A DNA stretch of 14,335 nucleotides from an uncultured Clostridia bacterium (GCA_937894515.1 CALCRH010000186.1:1-14335), one strand, 5' to 3'; shown: positions 1 through 6,058, counted from the stretch's first letter. The notes: a model not told the origin generated them from the letters alone. Translations and numbers: made by a program.

Positions 1-59
1 TTATACAGGTAAATCCACGTTCCTACAAATCGGAGGTCATTTCATATTGTCTAATATGA

Positions 60-94
60 CCCCTCCCACCATACCCTTGGTGGGAGGGGTTTTT
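60..94 (+). terminator. Rho-independent terminator-like hairpin with T tract
   Basis: A 12-bp perfect stem CCCCTCCCACCA / TGGTGGGAGGGG (about 60-71 and 78-89) is followed by TTTTT. It most likely ends a transcription unit entering from the left edge. Its 3' arm contains GGGAGGGG, five bases ahead of the ATG at 95, so the same bases could serve as the Shine-Dalgarno of the next ORF. No gene is visible in bases 1-59. Confidence 0.75.
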
Positions 95-742
95 ATGTGG
101 ATGTATCTTGCGGCGGAGTGTGGTAAGCCGGAGCGGCGGCAGGTACGGGGTGTATGGTTTTGGAGGGTACCGATGCCCATGGAAGGGAAACTGGGTTTCT
201 GGCAGAGGAGGAGAAGGTGGCGGCAGCTGCGGCGCAGAGGTGTACAGCAGGCGATTTATCCCGCAGACCTGGCCTGTGAAGCGAAACGGTGGGGGATCCG
301 ATCCGTGGAAGTCTATCCTCTGCGGCGGGCTGTTTGGGAGCAGATATTGCCGGCAGGCGGCAGCACCGCCTGCATCCGGGCAGATTCTGTGGATGAGGCG
401 GTGAGGAACTGTGCGATGACTTTGGCACAGCGGTTTCGCTATCTGTATTTGGATACCGGTTGGGGAACAGAGCATCTGGCGCAGGAGCTTTTGCGGCGAT
501 ATGGCCTTGGGTGTGGGTGCGGCAGAGAAACAGCGGTGACGGTCTCCTTTGGCGGGGAACCGACTGCGCCGGGTGAGATCTGCCTGGGAGAGGACTGTGC
601 CCATTGGCAGCAGGTAGAATACAGAGAAATAGAGGGATTGGAGGGCTGGGAGTTTTCGGAAGAATTGCTGGCTGTTCTTTTTCAGAGCGGTGGGGTAAAA
701 AAAGAGGAAATCAGGGTGAAAAGGTTGACAGGCAAAGCTTGA
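95..742 (+). CDS. Hypothetical protein, about 215 aa, upstream of greA
   Basis: I do not recognise this protein. The frame stays open from a TTG at 47. I chose the ATG at 95 because GGGAGGGG lies five bases upstream; ATG 101 and TTG 47 (preceded by GGAGG) are alternatives, and the TTG form would translate straight through the terminator hairpin. The product starts with a short hydrophobic stretch, then a very Arg/Trp-rich basic segment (roughly residues 25-50). A mixed alpha/beta region follows, with LDTGWGTEHLAQELLRRYGL near residues 125-145 and a Cys-rich GCGCG shortly after. There is no convincing signal peptide or catalytic motif. The stop codon TGA (740-742) lies inside the -35 box of the greA promoter, so this gene is packed tightly against the housekeeping operon. 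A small conserved clostridial protein of unknown role is my best guess. Confidence 0.55.
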   Translation: MWMYLAAECGKPERRQVRGVWFWRVPMPMEGKLGFWQRRRRWRQLRRRGVQQAIYPADLACEAKRWGIRSVEVYPLRRAVWEQILPAGGSTACIRADSVDEAVRNCAMTLAQRFRYLYLDTGWGTEHLAQELLRRYGLGCGCGRETAVTVSFGGEPTAPGEICLGEDCAHWQQVEYREIEGLEGWEFSEELLAVLFQSGGVKKEEIRVKRLTGKA

Positions 743-767
743 CAGAGGGACAGAAACTCTCTATAAT
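739..767 (+). promoter_or_regulatory. Consensus SigA promoter for greA-lysS
   Basis: TTGACA (739-744), a 17-bp spacer and TATAAT (762-767) match the housekeeping consensus at every position. A second TTGACA lies at 725-730, 14 bp upstream. The predicted start site is near 774, giving a leader of about 70 nt before greA, in which I see only a small GCCG/CGGC hairpin. Confidence 0.85.
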
Positions 768-844
768 GCAACATGAAATATCATGCGTATTTTATTAGGT
801 ATACAAAGCCGAAGAGCGGCTGACAATAGAAAGGAATGGGCACT

Positions 845-1318
845 ATGGTAAAGGAATTCAAAATGAGCCAGGCTCGCTACGATGAGCTGAAAAAGGAACT
901 GGATTACAGCAAAACTACCCGCGCCGACGAGATCGCAGAACTGATCAAGGAGGCCCGCGGTTTCGGCGACTTGAGCGAGAACAGCGAATATGACGAGGCG
1001 AAAAACGAGCAGGGTAAGCTTTACTCCCGTATCGCCGAGCTGGAGGATATCCTGCTCCATGCCGTGATCGTGGACGAGTCTGAGGACAGTGACCGCGTTT
1101 CCATCGGCGTGACCGTAACGGTGACCAATCTGGATACCAAGAAGCAGATGCCTGCCTATAAGATCGTGGGTTCCCAGGAGGCGGATGTGATGAACCATTG
1201 CATCTCTGAGGACTCCCCCTTCGGCAGGGCGCTGATGGGGGCCAAGAAGGGCGACAAGATCACGGTGGAAGCCCCTAAGGGCGTGATCCACTATCGCGTG
1301 GATAAGATTGAACGATAA
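845..1318 (+). CDS. greA: Transcription elongation factor GreA
   Basis: GreA binds in the RNA polymerase secondary channel and stimulates cleavage of backtracked RNA, rescuing stalled complexes. The 157-aa product has the family's usual length and two-domain plan: an N-terminal antiparallel coiled coil (residues 5-75) and a C-terminal FKBP-like globular domain (80-157). The coiled-coil tip carries the acidic GDLSENSEY motif that positions the catalytic magnesium, and the C-terminal part has the typical DSPFGRALMGAKKGD segment. ATG 845 is preferred over ATG 836 because GAAAGGA ends nine bases before it and directly touches the earlier ATG; starting at 836 would only add MGT. The gene follows a consensus promoter and is followed 19 bp later by lysS, so the two are co-transcribed, a common arrangement in Firmicutes. 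The call is secure. Confidence 0.97.
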   Translation: MVKEFKMSQARYDELKKELDYSKTTRADEIAELIKEARGFGDLSENSEYDEAKNEQGKLYSRIAELEDILLHAVIVDESEDSDRVSIGVTVTVTNLDTKKQMPAYKIVGSQEADVMNHCISEDSPFGRALMGAKKGDKITVEAPKGVIHYRVDKIER

Positions 1319-1337
1319 GGGAAGGGAGACCGGAAAA

Positions 1338-2840
1338 ATGGCAGAGCAGATCAAAGAAATGGGCGAACAGCAGCAGAATATCAAGCAGATTTTACAGGTG
1401 CGCCGAGACAAGCTGAAAGCTTTGCAGGACGAGGGTCGTAATCCCTTTGAGATCACTCGCTATGACGTGACCCACCATGCCCAGGAGGTCAAGGACAACT
1501 TTGACGCGCTGGAGGGAAAGACCGTACGTCTGGGTGGACGTCTGATGAGCAAGCGCGGTATGGGCAAAGTGTCCTTCTGCGATTTGCAGGACAAGTCCGG
1601 TCGTATTCAGATCTATGCACGCCGGGACGAGATGGACGAGGACTGCTATAACCATTTCAAAAAATACGATATCGGCGATATCGTGGGCGTTGAGGGCGAG
1701 GTGTTCCGTACCGAGCGGGGCGAGATGTCCATCCGCGCCAAGGATATTATTCTGCTGAGCAAATCTTTGCAGCCGCTGCCCGAGAAATTCCACGGTTTGA
1801 CTGACAAGGAGCTGCGTTATCGTCAGCGCTACGTGGATCTGATCGTCAACCCCGAGAGCAAGCGCAATTTTGAGATTCGCAGCAAGTTTGTGGCGTACCT
1901 GCGCCGCTATCTGGACAATCTGGGCTTCATGGAGGTGGAGACTCCCGTGCTGAGCCCCATTGCCGGCGGTGCCAATGCCCGCCCCTTTATCACGCACCAC
2001 AACGCCCAGGACATCGATATGTATATGCGTATCGCCACCGAGCTGCACCTGAAGCGCCTGATCGTAGGCGGTATGGAGCGCGTGTATGAGGTGGGTCGTA
2101 TCTTCCGCAACGAAGGAATGGACACCAAGCACAACCCGGAGTTCACCACCTGTGAGCTGTATCAGGCGTTCACCAATCTGGACGGCATGATGGATATTCT
2201 GGAGGGAATCCTCGCCGGTGCCGCCAAGGAGATTTTGGGGACCTATCAGGTGCAGTGGCTGGGTCACGATATTGATCTGACTCCTTCTTGGAAGCGGCAG
2301 ACCATGGCGGACGCGGTCAAGGAGGTCACCGGCGCCGACTTTATGGCAATTGAGGGTGACGATGCCGCCGCCGTGGAGCTTGCCAAGAGTGTGGGCGTTG
2401 ATATGGACGGTGTGGACAAGAAGTGGGGCAACGCCCTGTACGAGACCTTCGACCAGAAGGTGGAGGAGACCCTGATCCAGCCCACTTTTATCACCATGTA
2501 TCCCGTGGAGGTTTCTCCTCTTGCCAAGCGTTATCCCAAGGATCCCCATCTGACCGAGCGGTATGAGATGTTCATCTGTGGCTGCGAGATGGGCAACGCG
2601 TTCAGCGAACTGAATGACCCCATCGACCAGTATGAGCGCTTTAAGGCGCAGGCTGAAAAGCGTGCCAACGGCGATGAAGAGGCCGACATGATGGATGACG
2701 ATTTCGTGCTGGCGCTGGAGTACGGTATGCCGCCCACCGGCGGACTGGGCTTCGGTATTGACCGCTGCTCCATGCTGCTGTGCGGCACGGACTCCATCCG
2801 CGATGTGATTTTGTTTCCGACAATGAAGCCGTTGGACTAA
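1338..2840 (+). CDS. lysS: Lysine--tRNA ligase, class II
   Basis: It charges tRNA-Lys with lysine using ATP. At 500 aa it matches bacterial class II LysRS. The N-terminal OB-fold anticodon-binding domain covers roughly residues 55-150 (GGRLMSKRGMGKVSF and following). The catalytic domain carries motif 2 (RIFRNEGMDTKHNPEF, starting at Arg254) and motif 3 (GLGFGIDRCSMLL, starting at Gly469, with the invariant Arg476). The ATG at 1338 is used because GAAGGGAG (1321-1328) sits nine bases upstream; the frame extends back to 1308, but that stretch overlaps greA. No T-box or other leader is seen in the 19-bp gap, so expression should follow the greA promoter. Codon use is strongly biased, as expected for a highly expressed gene. 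A 13-bp hairpin follows 15 bp after the stop. Confidence 0.98.
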   Translation: MAEQIKEMGEQQQNIKQILQVRRDKLKALQDEGRNPFEITRYDVTHHAQEVKDNFDALEGKTVRLGGRLMSKRGMGKVSFCDLQDKSGRIQIYARRDEMDEDCYNHFKKYDIGDIVGVEGEVFRTERGEMSIRAKDIILLSKSLQPLPEKFHGLTDKELRYRQRYVDLIVNPESKRNFEIRSKFVAYLRRYLDNLGFMEVETPVLSPIAGGANARPFITHHNAQDIDMYMRIATELHLKRLIVGGMERVYEVGRIFRNEGMDTKHNPEFTTCELYQAFTNLDGMMDILEGILAGAAKEILGTYQVQWLGHDIDLTPSWKRQTMADAVKEVTGADFMAIEGDDAAAVELAKSVGVDMDGVDKKWGNALYETFDQKVEETLIQPTFITMYPVEVSPLAKRYPKDPHLTERYEMFICGCEMGNAFSELNDPIDQYERFKAQAEKRANGDEEADMMDDDFVLALEYGMPPTGGLGFGIDRCSMLLCGTDSIRDVILFPTMKPLD

Positions 2841-2855
2841 AAAAGTGAGTATTTG

Positions 2856-2886
2856 CAAGGCATACGGGGGTTTCCCGTATGCCTTG
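2856..2886 (+). terminator. Hairpin downstream of lysS
   Basis: A 13-bp perfect stem CAAGGCATACGGG / CCCGTATGCCTTG with a 5-base loop. It lacks a real T tract (TATACCAATTG follows), so it may act as an mRNA 3'-end stabiliser or a weak terminator for greA-lysS. Confidence 0.65.
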
Positions 2887-2905
2887 TATACCAATTGTAT
2901 ACCAA
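2884..2905. repeat. Tandem 11-bp direct repeat
   Basis: Two exact adjacent copies of TTGTATACCAA (2884-2894 and 2895-2905). Each contains the palindrome GTATAC. They sit where the core operon ends and the accessory region begins. Confidence 0.8.
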
Positions 2906-2932
2906 TCGATGCAGAAAATGATGTAAGAAAAA

Positions 2933-2969
2933 TCCCCGTTTGGAGCCGTGTAGGGTTCCAGACGGGGAT
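2933..2969 (-). terminator. Minus-strand terminator of the XRE fragment
   Basis: A stem of about 15-18 bp with one G-U pair: AAATCCCCGTTTGGA pairs with TCCAGACGGGGATTT. Read on the minus strand it is followed by a T-rich run (ATTTTTCTT), so it fits as terminator of the truncated regulator ending at 2979. Confidence 0.65.
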
Positions 2970-2978
2970 TTGTTATAT

Positions 2979-3137
2979 TCATAGTGGTTGATCCTCATCA
3001 GAAGGAACATATTCCATTACGTCCTCCACGCGGCAATTTAGAATTCGGCACAGGTCATTGATGGTCGTAGTGTTTAATGGCTTGTTTTTACGAAGCTTAT
3101 CAAAAGTGGAACTTGAAATATGATGATTCCTAATCAA
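2979..3137 (-). pseudogene. Truncated XRE/Cro-CI-type helix-turn-helix regulator (C-terminal fragment)
   Basis: On the minus strand an open frame of about 52 codons ends at TGA 2979-2981. It reads LIRNHHISSSTFDKLRKNKP, then NTTTINDLCRILNCRVEDVM and an acidic tail. This is the second half of a small Cro/CI-type DNA-binding protein of the kind common in clostridial mobile elements, normally about 65-75 aa. The first helices and the start codon are missing: homology stops abruptly at about 3137, no ribosome binding site is present, and at 3140 the plus strand switches to LCP-family sequence. The recognition helix region is retained, but without its N-terminal part the fold should be broken. I treat it as a remnant. 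A TTG at 3137 could in theory start translation, but nothing supports that. Confidence 0.7.
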
Positions 3138-3139
3138 GG

Positions 3140-3579
3140 TATGTCAAAGTGAATTTCAATTCCGTTGTGCGTATCGTAGATGCGCTTGGCGGGATTACCG
3201 TCCATTCCGACTATGAGTTTACCGCCGCTCATGCGCCCAAGCCTCACTTTGTGGTAGGCGACAACGAAGTAAACGGTGCTGAGGCGTTGGCCTTCGCCCG
3301 GGAACGTTACAGCTTCGTTGAAAGTGACCGTCAGCGCGGGAAGAATCAGCAGGCGGTAATTCGCGGCATTATTGATAAGATCACCTCTCCCGCCATTTTG
3401 AACAGTTTAGGCGATACCCCTGAGATCTCATTGCCGAAAATGTAAAAACCAGTGCTTCTGAAAAGGAAATCCACGCTGTGATCCGCATGGAGCTGGACGA
3501 CATGGCCAAGTGGAATGTTACTACCTATGCTGCGGACGGCGGTAATGATACGCAATTTACCAATTCTGACGGTCGTTAG
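3140..3579 (+). pseudogene. Decapitated and frameshifted LytR-CpsA-Psr (LCP) family gene
   Basis: LCP proteins are membrane-anchored enzymes that transfer undecaprenyl-linked glycopolymers to peptidoglycan. Only the middle of the domain is present. It begins YVKVNFNSVVRIVDALGG at 3140, includes the family signature NEVNGAEALAFARERYSF and the DRQRGKNQQ segment that carries conserved Arg residues, then stops at TAA 3443-3445. In the +2 frame homology resumes as IAENVKTSASEKEIHAVIR and MELDDMAKWNV, ending at TAG 3577-3579, so a frameshift lies near 3420-3435. The N-terminal membrane segment, the early catalytic residues and the usual C-terminus are absent. A GTG at 3149 is only a nominal start without a Shine-Dalgarno. 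The fragment abuts the truncated XRE gene head to head, as if one deletion had removed both 5' ends. Confidence 0.78.
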
Positions 3580-3593
3580 TTTTGAGACAGCAA

Positions 3594-3623
3594 AACAGGC
3601 ATCCCGGTAATGGGATGCCTGTT
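3594..3623 (-). terminator. Terminator hairpin after doc
   Basis: A 12-bp perfect stem AACAGGCATCCC / GGGATGCCTGTT with a 6-base loop, directly downstream of the doc stop codon on the minus strand. A short TTTTG follows in that direction. Confidence 0.65.
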
Positions 3624-3628
3624 GTCAA

Positions 3629-4012
3629 TCAAATATACCGCGCGTGTTCTTTCACCCAAGTCAACAGTTCTTCATAGCCCATGGTTCCGGCAGCAACACG
3701 AAGTCCCGTGTCCGCTACTTCCTCATTGGTGCAGTCCATATGGATGCCGTTGACCTCCAGGAACGTCAGCATGATATACATGCCGATGCGTTTGTTCCCG
3801 TCCACAAAGGCATGGTTGGAGATCAGGGTGTAGCCAAGCCGTGCGCCTTTCTCTTCTTTTGTGGGGTAGAACTCCTGCTCACCGAACCCGGCAAAAGCGC
3901 CTTCCAGCGCGGACTCCAACAAAGCCTCATCACGAAGCCCCACAGCCCCGCCGGTCTCTTCGGCAATCAACTGGTGCAATAGCAGCACTTTCTCTTTTGA
4001 AAACTTAATCAT
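3629..4012 (-). CDS. doc: Doc-type toxin of a type II toxin-antitoxin pair (Fic fold)
   Basis: The 127-aa protein is a full-length Doc-like Fic-domain protein. The active-site signature HAFVDGNKR occupies residues 67-75. The Lys in place of the second Gly of canonical Fic (GNGR) is the Doc variant, and Doc of phage P1 is known to phosphorylate elongation factor EF-Tu and stop translation. The N-terminal helical segment (GLRDEALLESALEGAF, residues 25-40) and the closing WVKEHARYI also fit the family. Its ATG overlaps the stop of the upstream antitoxin as ATGA, which implies translational coupling. All visible signature residues are intact, so the toxin is probably active. The pair lies beside a recombinase and a second toxin-antitoxin pair. 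Confidence 0.92.
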   Translation of the reverse strand: MIKFSKEKVLLLHQLIAEETGGAVGLRDEALLESALEGAFAGFGEQEFYPTKEEKGARLGYTLISNHAFVDGNKRIGMYIMLTFLEVNGIHMDCTNEEVADTGLRVAAGTMGYEELLTWVKEHARYI

Positions 4013-4251
4013 TTGGCAAGCTCCAGAAAGGCAGGTTTGAAGCGATTCAGAATACGCCGGGCGACAATGTCGATTTTCTCATCGTCAGTGAGTTCTAAAT
4101 CCGGCTCCAGTTCAAGATTCTGTAATTTATATTTGGGCTTGTTGTTTTTAAAGACCAGTACATCGCCGTGCATATCTGCGATCCGTGTTGCCTTGGAGAA
4201 GTTTTGGTTCGCTTCGGTTACGGTAATGATCTTTCTGGAATCAATCATCAT
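4009..4251 (-). CDS. phd: Phd/YefM-type antitoxin, partner of Doc
   Basis: An 80-aa protein with the Phd/YefM layout: a basic DNA-binding N-terminus (TVTEANQNFSKATRIADMHG, about residues 10-29), a strand reading DVLVFKNNKPKYKL, then an acidic, probably disordered C-terminal half that would wrap the toxin. These antitoxins neutralise the toxin and repress their own promoter. Two ATG codons lie in tandem (4251 and 4248 as first bases). AAGGAG lies about 11 bases upstream of the first, so either may be used. The gene is first in the operon, overlaps doc by four bases, and is preceded by a good minus-strand promoter with an inverted repeat at its -35 box. Confidence 0.88.
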   Translation of the reverse strand: MMIDSRKIITVTEANQNFSKATRIADMHGDVLVFKNNKPKYKLQNLELEPDLELTDDEKIDIVARRILNRFKPAFLELAK

Positions 4252-4275
4252 CTTGCTTCACGCTCCTTGTACCGT

Positions 4276-4304
4276 ATTATATCACGCAAATAGGTAAAAT
4301 ACAA
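4276..4304 (-). promoter_or_regulatory. Promoter of phd-doc
   Basis: On the minus strand TTGTAT (4304-4299), a 17-bp spacer and TATAAT (4281-4276) lie just upstream of the phd ribosome binding site. The inverted repeat ATAGGT / ACCTAT (4290-4309) covers the -35 box and is a candidate Phd operator. Confidence 0.7.
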
Positions 4305-4309
4305 CCTAT
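4290..4309. promoter_or_regulatory. Inverted repeat, candidate Phd operator
   Basis: ATAGGT (4290-4295) and ACCTAT (4304-4309) are exact inverted arms separated by eight bases. They overlap the -35 of phd-doc and the plus-strand TATAAT at 4307-4312 that could serve the divergent recombinase, so one regulator could control both directions. Confidence 0.45.
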
Positions 4310-4318
4310 AATTTGTGA

Positions 4319-5020
4319 TTGTTTTTGAAGGGAGGTTATCACACGATTTATGCCTATTGCCGGATCAGCACACCCAAGCAGAGCATGGAACGTCAGGTCA
4401 GAAATATCCTGAGACTCTATCCCGGCGCTGCCATCTATCAGGAGGTCTATACCGGCACCAAAGTGGATGGCCGCAGGAAGTGGGAGCAGCTGCTGCGTAC
4501 CATTCAGCCCGGCGATGCTATCATCTTCGACTCGGTTAGCCGTATGAGCAGAAACGCCGAGGAGGGCTTCAGCGCCTATCAGGAACTCTATGAACGGGAT
4601 GTTGACCTGGTATTTCTGAAAGAGCCCCATATCAACACCCAAACCTACAAACAAGCCTTGAGTAATCATGTAAAGCTCACCGGTGACAAGGTTGACTACA
4701 TTCTGGAGGGTGTCAACAAGTACCTGATGGCGCTGGCCAAGGAGCAAATCCGTCTTGCCTTTGAACAGGCAGAGAAGGAGGTATCGGATCTGCACCAGCG
4801 CACCCGGGAGGGTATTGAGACCGCCCGCCTCAACGGTAAGCAGATCGGCCAGCTCAAAGGCACGACCTTGATTACCCAAAAGAGCTTGGCAGCAAAGGAG
4901 ACCATCCTCCGCCACAGCCGTGACTTCGGCGATACTCTGTCTGATGCAGAGTGTATTTCACTCCTGCACATCTCGCGCAATACATTTTACAAGTATAAGG
5001 CGGAGTTGAAAGCGCAATAA
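4319..5020 (+). CDS. Serine recombinase (resolvase/invertase family)
   Basis: Serine recombinases cut and rejoin DNA through a 5'-phosphoserine intermediate. The N-terminal catalytic domain (residues 10-140) opens IYAYCRISTPKQSMERQ, in which the Ser of RIST is the nucleophile, and continues with DSVSRMSRNAEEGF carrying catalytic-site Arg residues. A helical linker follows, then a C-terminal helix-turn-helix (SDAECISLLHISRNTFYKYK, about 205-225). At 225-233 aa it is resolvase/invertase-sized, not a large integrase. The start is odd: the family normally begins Met-Ile-Tyr, and GGGAGG (4330-4335) lies seven bases before an ACG at 4343, exactly where ATG is expected. The only standard in-frame start upstream is TTG 4319, which has no ribosome binding site. 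Either ACG is used weakly or the ATG was mutated. The gene is divergent from phd-doc and convergent with the relE-like gene. Confidence 0.88.
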   Translation: MFLKGGYHTIYAYCRISTPKQSMERQVRNILRLYPGAAIYQEVYTGTKVDGRRKWEQLLRTIQPGDAIIFDSVSRMSRNAEEGFSAYQELYERDVDLVFLKEPHINTQTYKQALSNHVKLTGDKVDYILEGVNKYLMALAKEQIRLAFEQAEKEVSDLHQRTREGIETARLNGKQIGQLKGTTLITQKSLAAKETILRHSRDFGDTLSDAECISLLHISRNTFYKYKAELKAQ

Positions 5021-5054
5021 CAACGGAGATACAAATCCATGTACCTCCGTTGTT
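5019..5054. terminator. Hairpin between convergent recombinase and RelE-like toxin
   Basis: AACAACGGAG (5019-5028) pairs with CTCCGTTGTT (5045-5054), and TAC/GTA extends the stem inward after one mismatch. It lies between two stop codons facing each other and could serve both, although neither side has a clear T tract. Confidence 0.55.
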
Positions 5055-5056
5055 CA

Positions 5057-5359
5057 TCATAGCAGATGGATATAGTCCCTCTTTGCATAGAGAATGCGGC
5101 GAATTTGCACAGTATCACCGGTCACCACATAGAACACCAGATAGTTCTTCACTGTGAGAAAGCGATACCCTTTCGCCGCCAGAGCAACATCTCTGGGATG
5201 GGGGTAACGCTCCGGCATATGGTTCAGGGAACTGATTTCCTTTACCAGCTCATCGTAATACCTTAGCGCGGCATCCTTACTGAGCGTATTGAGATATTCG
5301 ATAATCTCTTCCAAGTCACGTCTGGCCGTGGGATAAATCCTGACTTTATAAGTTTCCAT
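5057..5359 (-). CDS. RelE/ParE-superfamily toxin
   Basis: A 100-aa protein with the full RelE/ParE fold order: strand 1 (YKVRIYPTARRDLEEI, residues 4-19), a two-helix hairpin (about 20-50), then the Pro/Arg-containing loop PERYPHPRD and terminal strands (YRFLTVKNYLVFYVV, then TVQIRRILYAKRDY). RelE members cleave mRNA in the ribosome and ParE members poison gyrase; the sequence alone does not tell me which, and the usual catalytic residues differ between the two. The C-terminal YAKRDY motif is typical of YoeB/RelE-like clostridial members. The gene overlaps the antitoxin by 14 bases and would be translated by coupling. It ends shortly before a hairpin shared with the recombinase. Confidence 0.88.
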   Translation of the reverse strand: METYKVRIYPTARRDLEEIIEYLNTLSKDAALRYYDELVKEISSLNHMPERYPHPRDVALAAKGYRFLTVKNYLVFYVVTGDTVQIRRILYAKRDYIHLL

Positions 5360-5618
5360 GGATGCTCTTCCTCAGAGATGCTGCCACAGAGAGGAAATCC
5401 TCCCCTTCAGCACCGTCAGAAATCTCCTTTTCCGCCACAGCCAGTTTGCTGTATAGGTCAATAAGAGCCATGCGGCGCTCATATTCTTCAATGTTCAGTA
5501 GCACCATGTCACCGGTACCGTTACGGGTGATATAGACGGGCTCACGGGTCTGACGGCAGAAATCGGAGATCTCATTGGCGTTGTTACGGAGCTCCGAAAT
5601 TGGGCGAATACTGGGCAT
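5346..5618 (-). CDS. YefM/Phd-type antitoxin, partner of the RelE-like toxin
   Basis: The product is 90 aa. The N-terminal region (MPSIRPISELRNNANEISDF) is the classic YefM/Phd DNA-binding segment, and PVYITRNGTGDMVLLNIEEY is the conserved strand pair preceding the dimer helix. The C-terminal part (residues 45-90) is a charged helix expected to bind the toxin. I start at ATG 5618 because AAGGAGG ends eight bases before it; a GTG at 5627 is in frame but lies inside that ribosome binding site. The gene is first in the operon, with a strong promoter and a palindrome at the -10 box that suits autoregulation. Its family differs from the neighbouring Phd-Doc only in partner: both antitoxins are Phd/YefM fold, so cross-talk is conceivable. 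Confidence 0.9.
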   Translation of the reverse strand: MPSIRPISELRNNANEISDFCRQTREPVYITRNGTGDMVLLNIEEYERRMALIDLYSKLAVAEKEISDGAEGEDFLSVAASLRKSIHGNL

Positions 5619-5633
5619 AACCGCCACCTCCTT

Positions 5634-5643
5634 CTATGCATAG
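5634..5643. promoter_or_regulatory. Palindrome overlapping the yefM-relE -10, candidate operator
   Basis: CTATGCATAG is a perfect 10-bp palindrome touching the -10 box at 5642-5647 and lying just upstream of the antitoxin ribosome binding site. Confidence 0.45.
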
Positions 5644-5670
5644 TATAGCAAAATATCGAGTAAATATCAA
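5642..5670 (-). promoter_or_regulatory. Promoter of the yefM-relE-like pair
   Basis: On the minus strand TTGATA (5670-5665), a 17-bp spacer and TATACT (5647-5642) lie about 24 bp upstream of the antitoxin start. Confidence 0.72.
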
Positions 5671-5704
5671 CATGGATTTATTCTATTCTTAGGAGAAAAG
5701 CAAA

Positions 5705-5992
5705 ATGTCTGAAAATGAAATTATCTCATTAGAATCCCGCATCACGCTCATGCAGCAATATGAGACCGAAGCAAATAACTTCAAAGCCAAGGCAGAAGAG
5801 ATCAAAAACAGCATCAAGGAACAGATGGTTGCCGCCCAGGCGGAGGAATTAGTTACGCCCAACTTTGTTGTCCGCTTTGTGGATGTCCTGACCAGCCGCT
5901 TTGACACCAAGCTATTCAAAGAAACCTGCGGAGAAGTGCTATATAACCAATTCCTCAAACAGGTGGCATCCAAACGATTTACTGTGACATAA
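5705..5992 (+). CDS. Small mobile-element protein, Gp157-like, function unknown
   Basis: The 95-aa protein starts at an ATG nine bases after AGGAG. The first half (residues 5-45) is a charged heptad-rich helix, probably a coiled coil. The second half contains VVRFVDVLTSRFDTKLFKE and ends QVASKRFTVT. From memory, small proteins with this pattern (coiled coil, then a RFDT segment, then QVASKRFTI) occur in clostridial phages and integrative elements and resemble the C-terminal half of siphovirus Gp157-like proteins. I cannot verify that here, and no enzymatic residue stands out. It is divergent from the yefM-relE pair and has no close downstream partner, so it looks like a stranded piece of an integrated element. 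Confidence 0.6.
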   Translation: MSENEIISLESRITLMQQYETEANNFKAKAEEIKNSIKEQMVAAQAEELVTPNFVVRFVDVLTSRFDTKLFKETCGEVLYNQFLKQVASKRFTVT

Positions 5993-6058
5993 CATAGGCA
6001 AAATATGACGCCGGTGTAATAAACCTTTCGTCTGTAAGTGTAAGCAAGATAAAAAGTT

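Noticed and set aside
768..844. Riboswitch or T-box in the greA-lysS leader
   Set aside because: The leader is only about 70 nt, with one tiny hairpin and no T-box sequence or specifier structure.
1392..2894. A 500-codon open frame on the minus strand across lysS
   Set aside because: It is the antisense shadow of lysS, a gene with intact class II synthetase motifs. The antisense protein shows no recognisable domain and is His/Leu-rich, as expected from C/G-biased codons read backwards.
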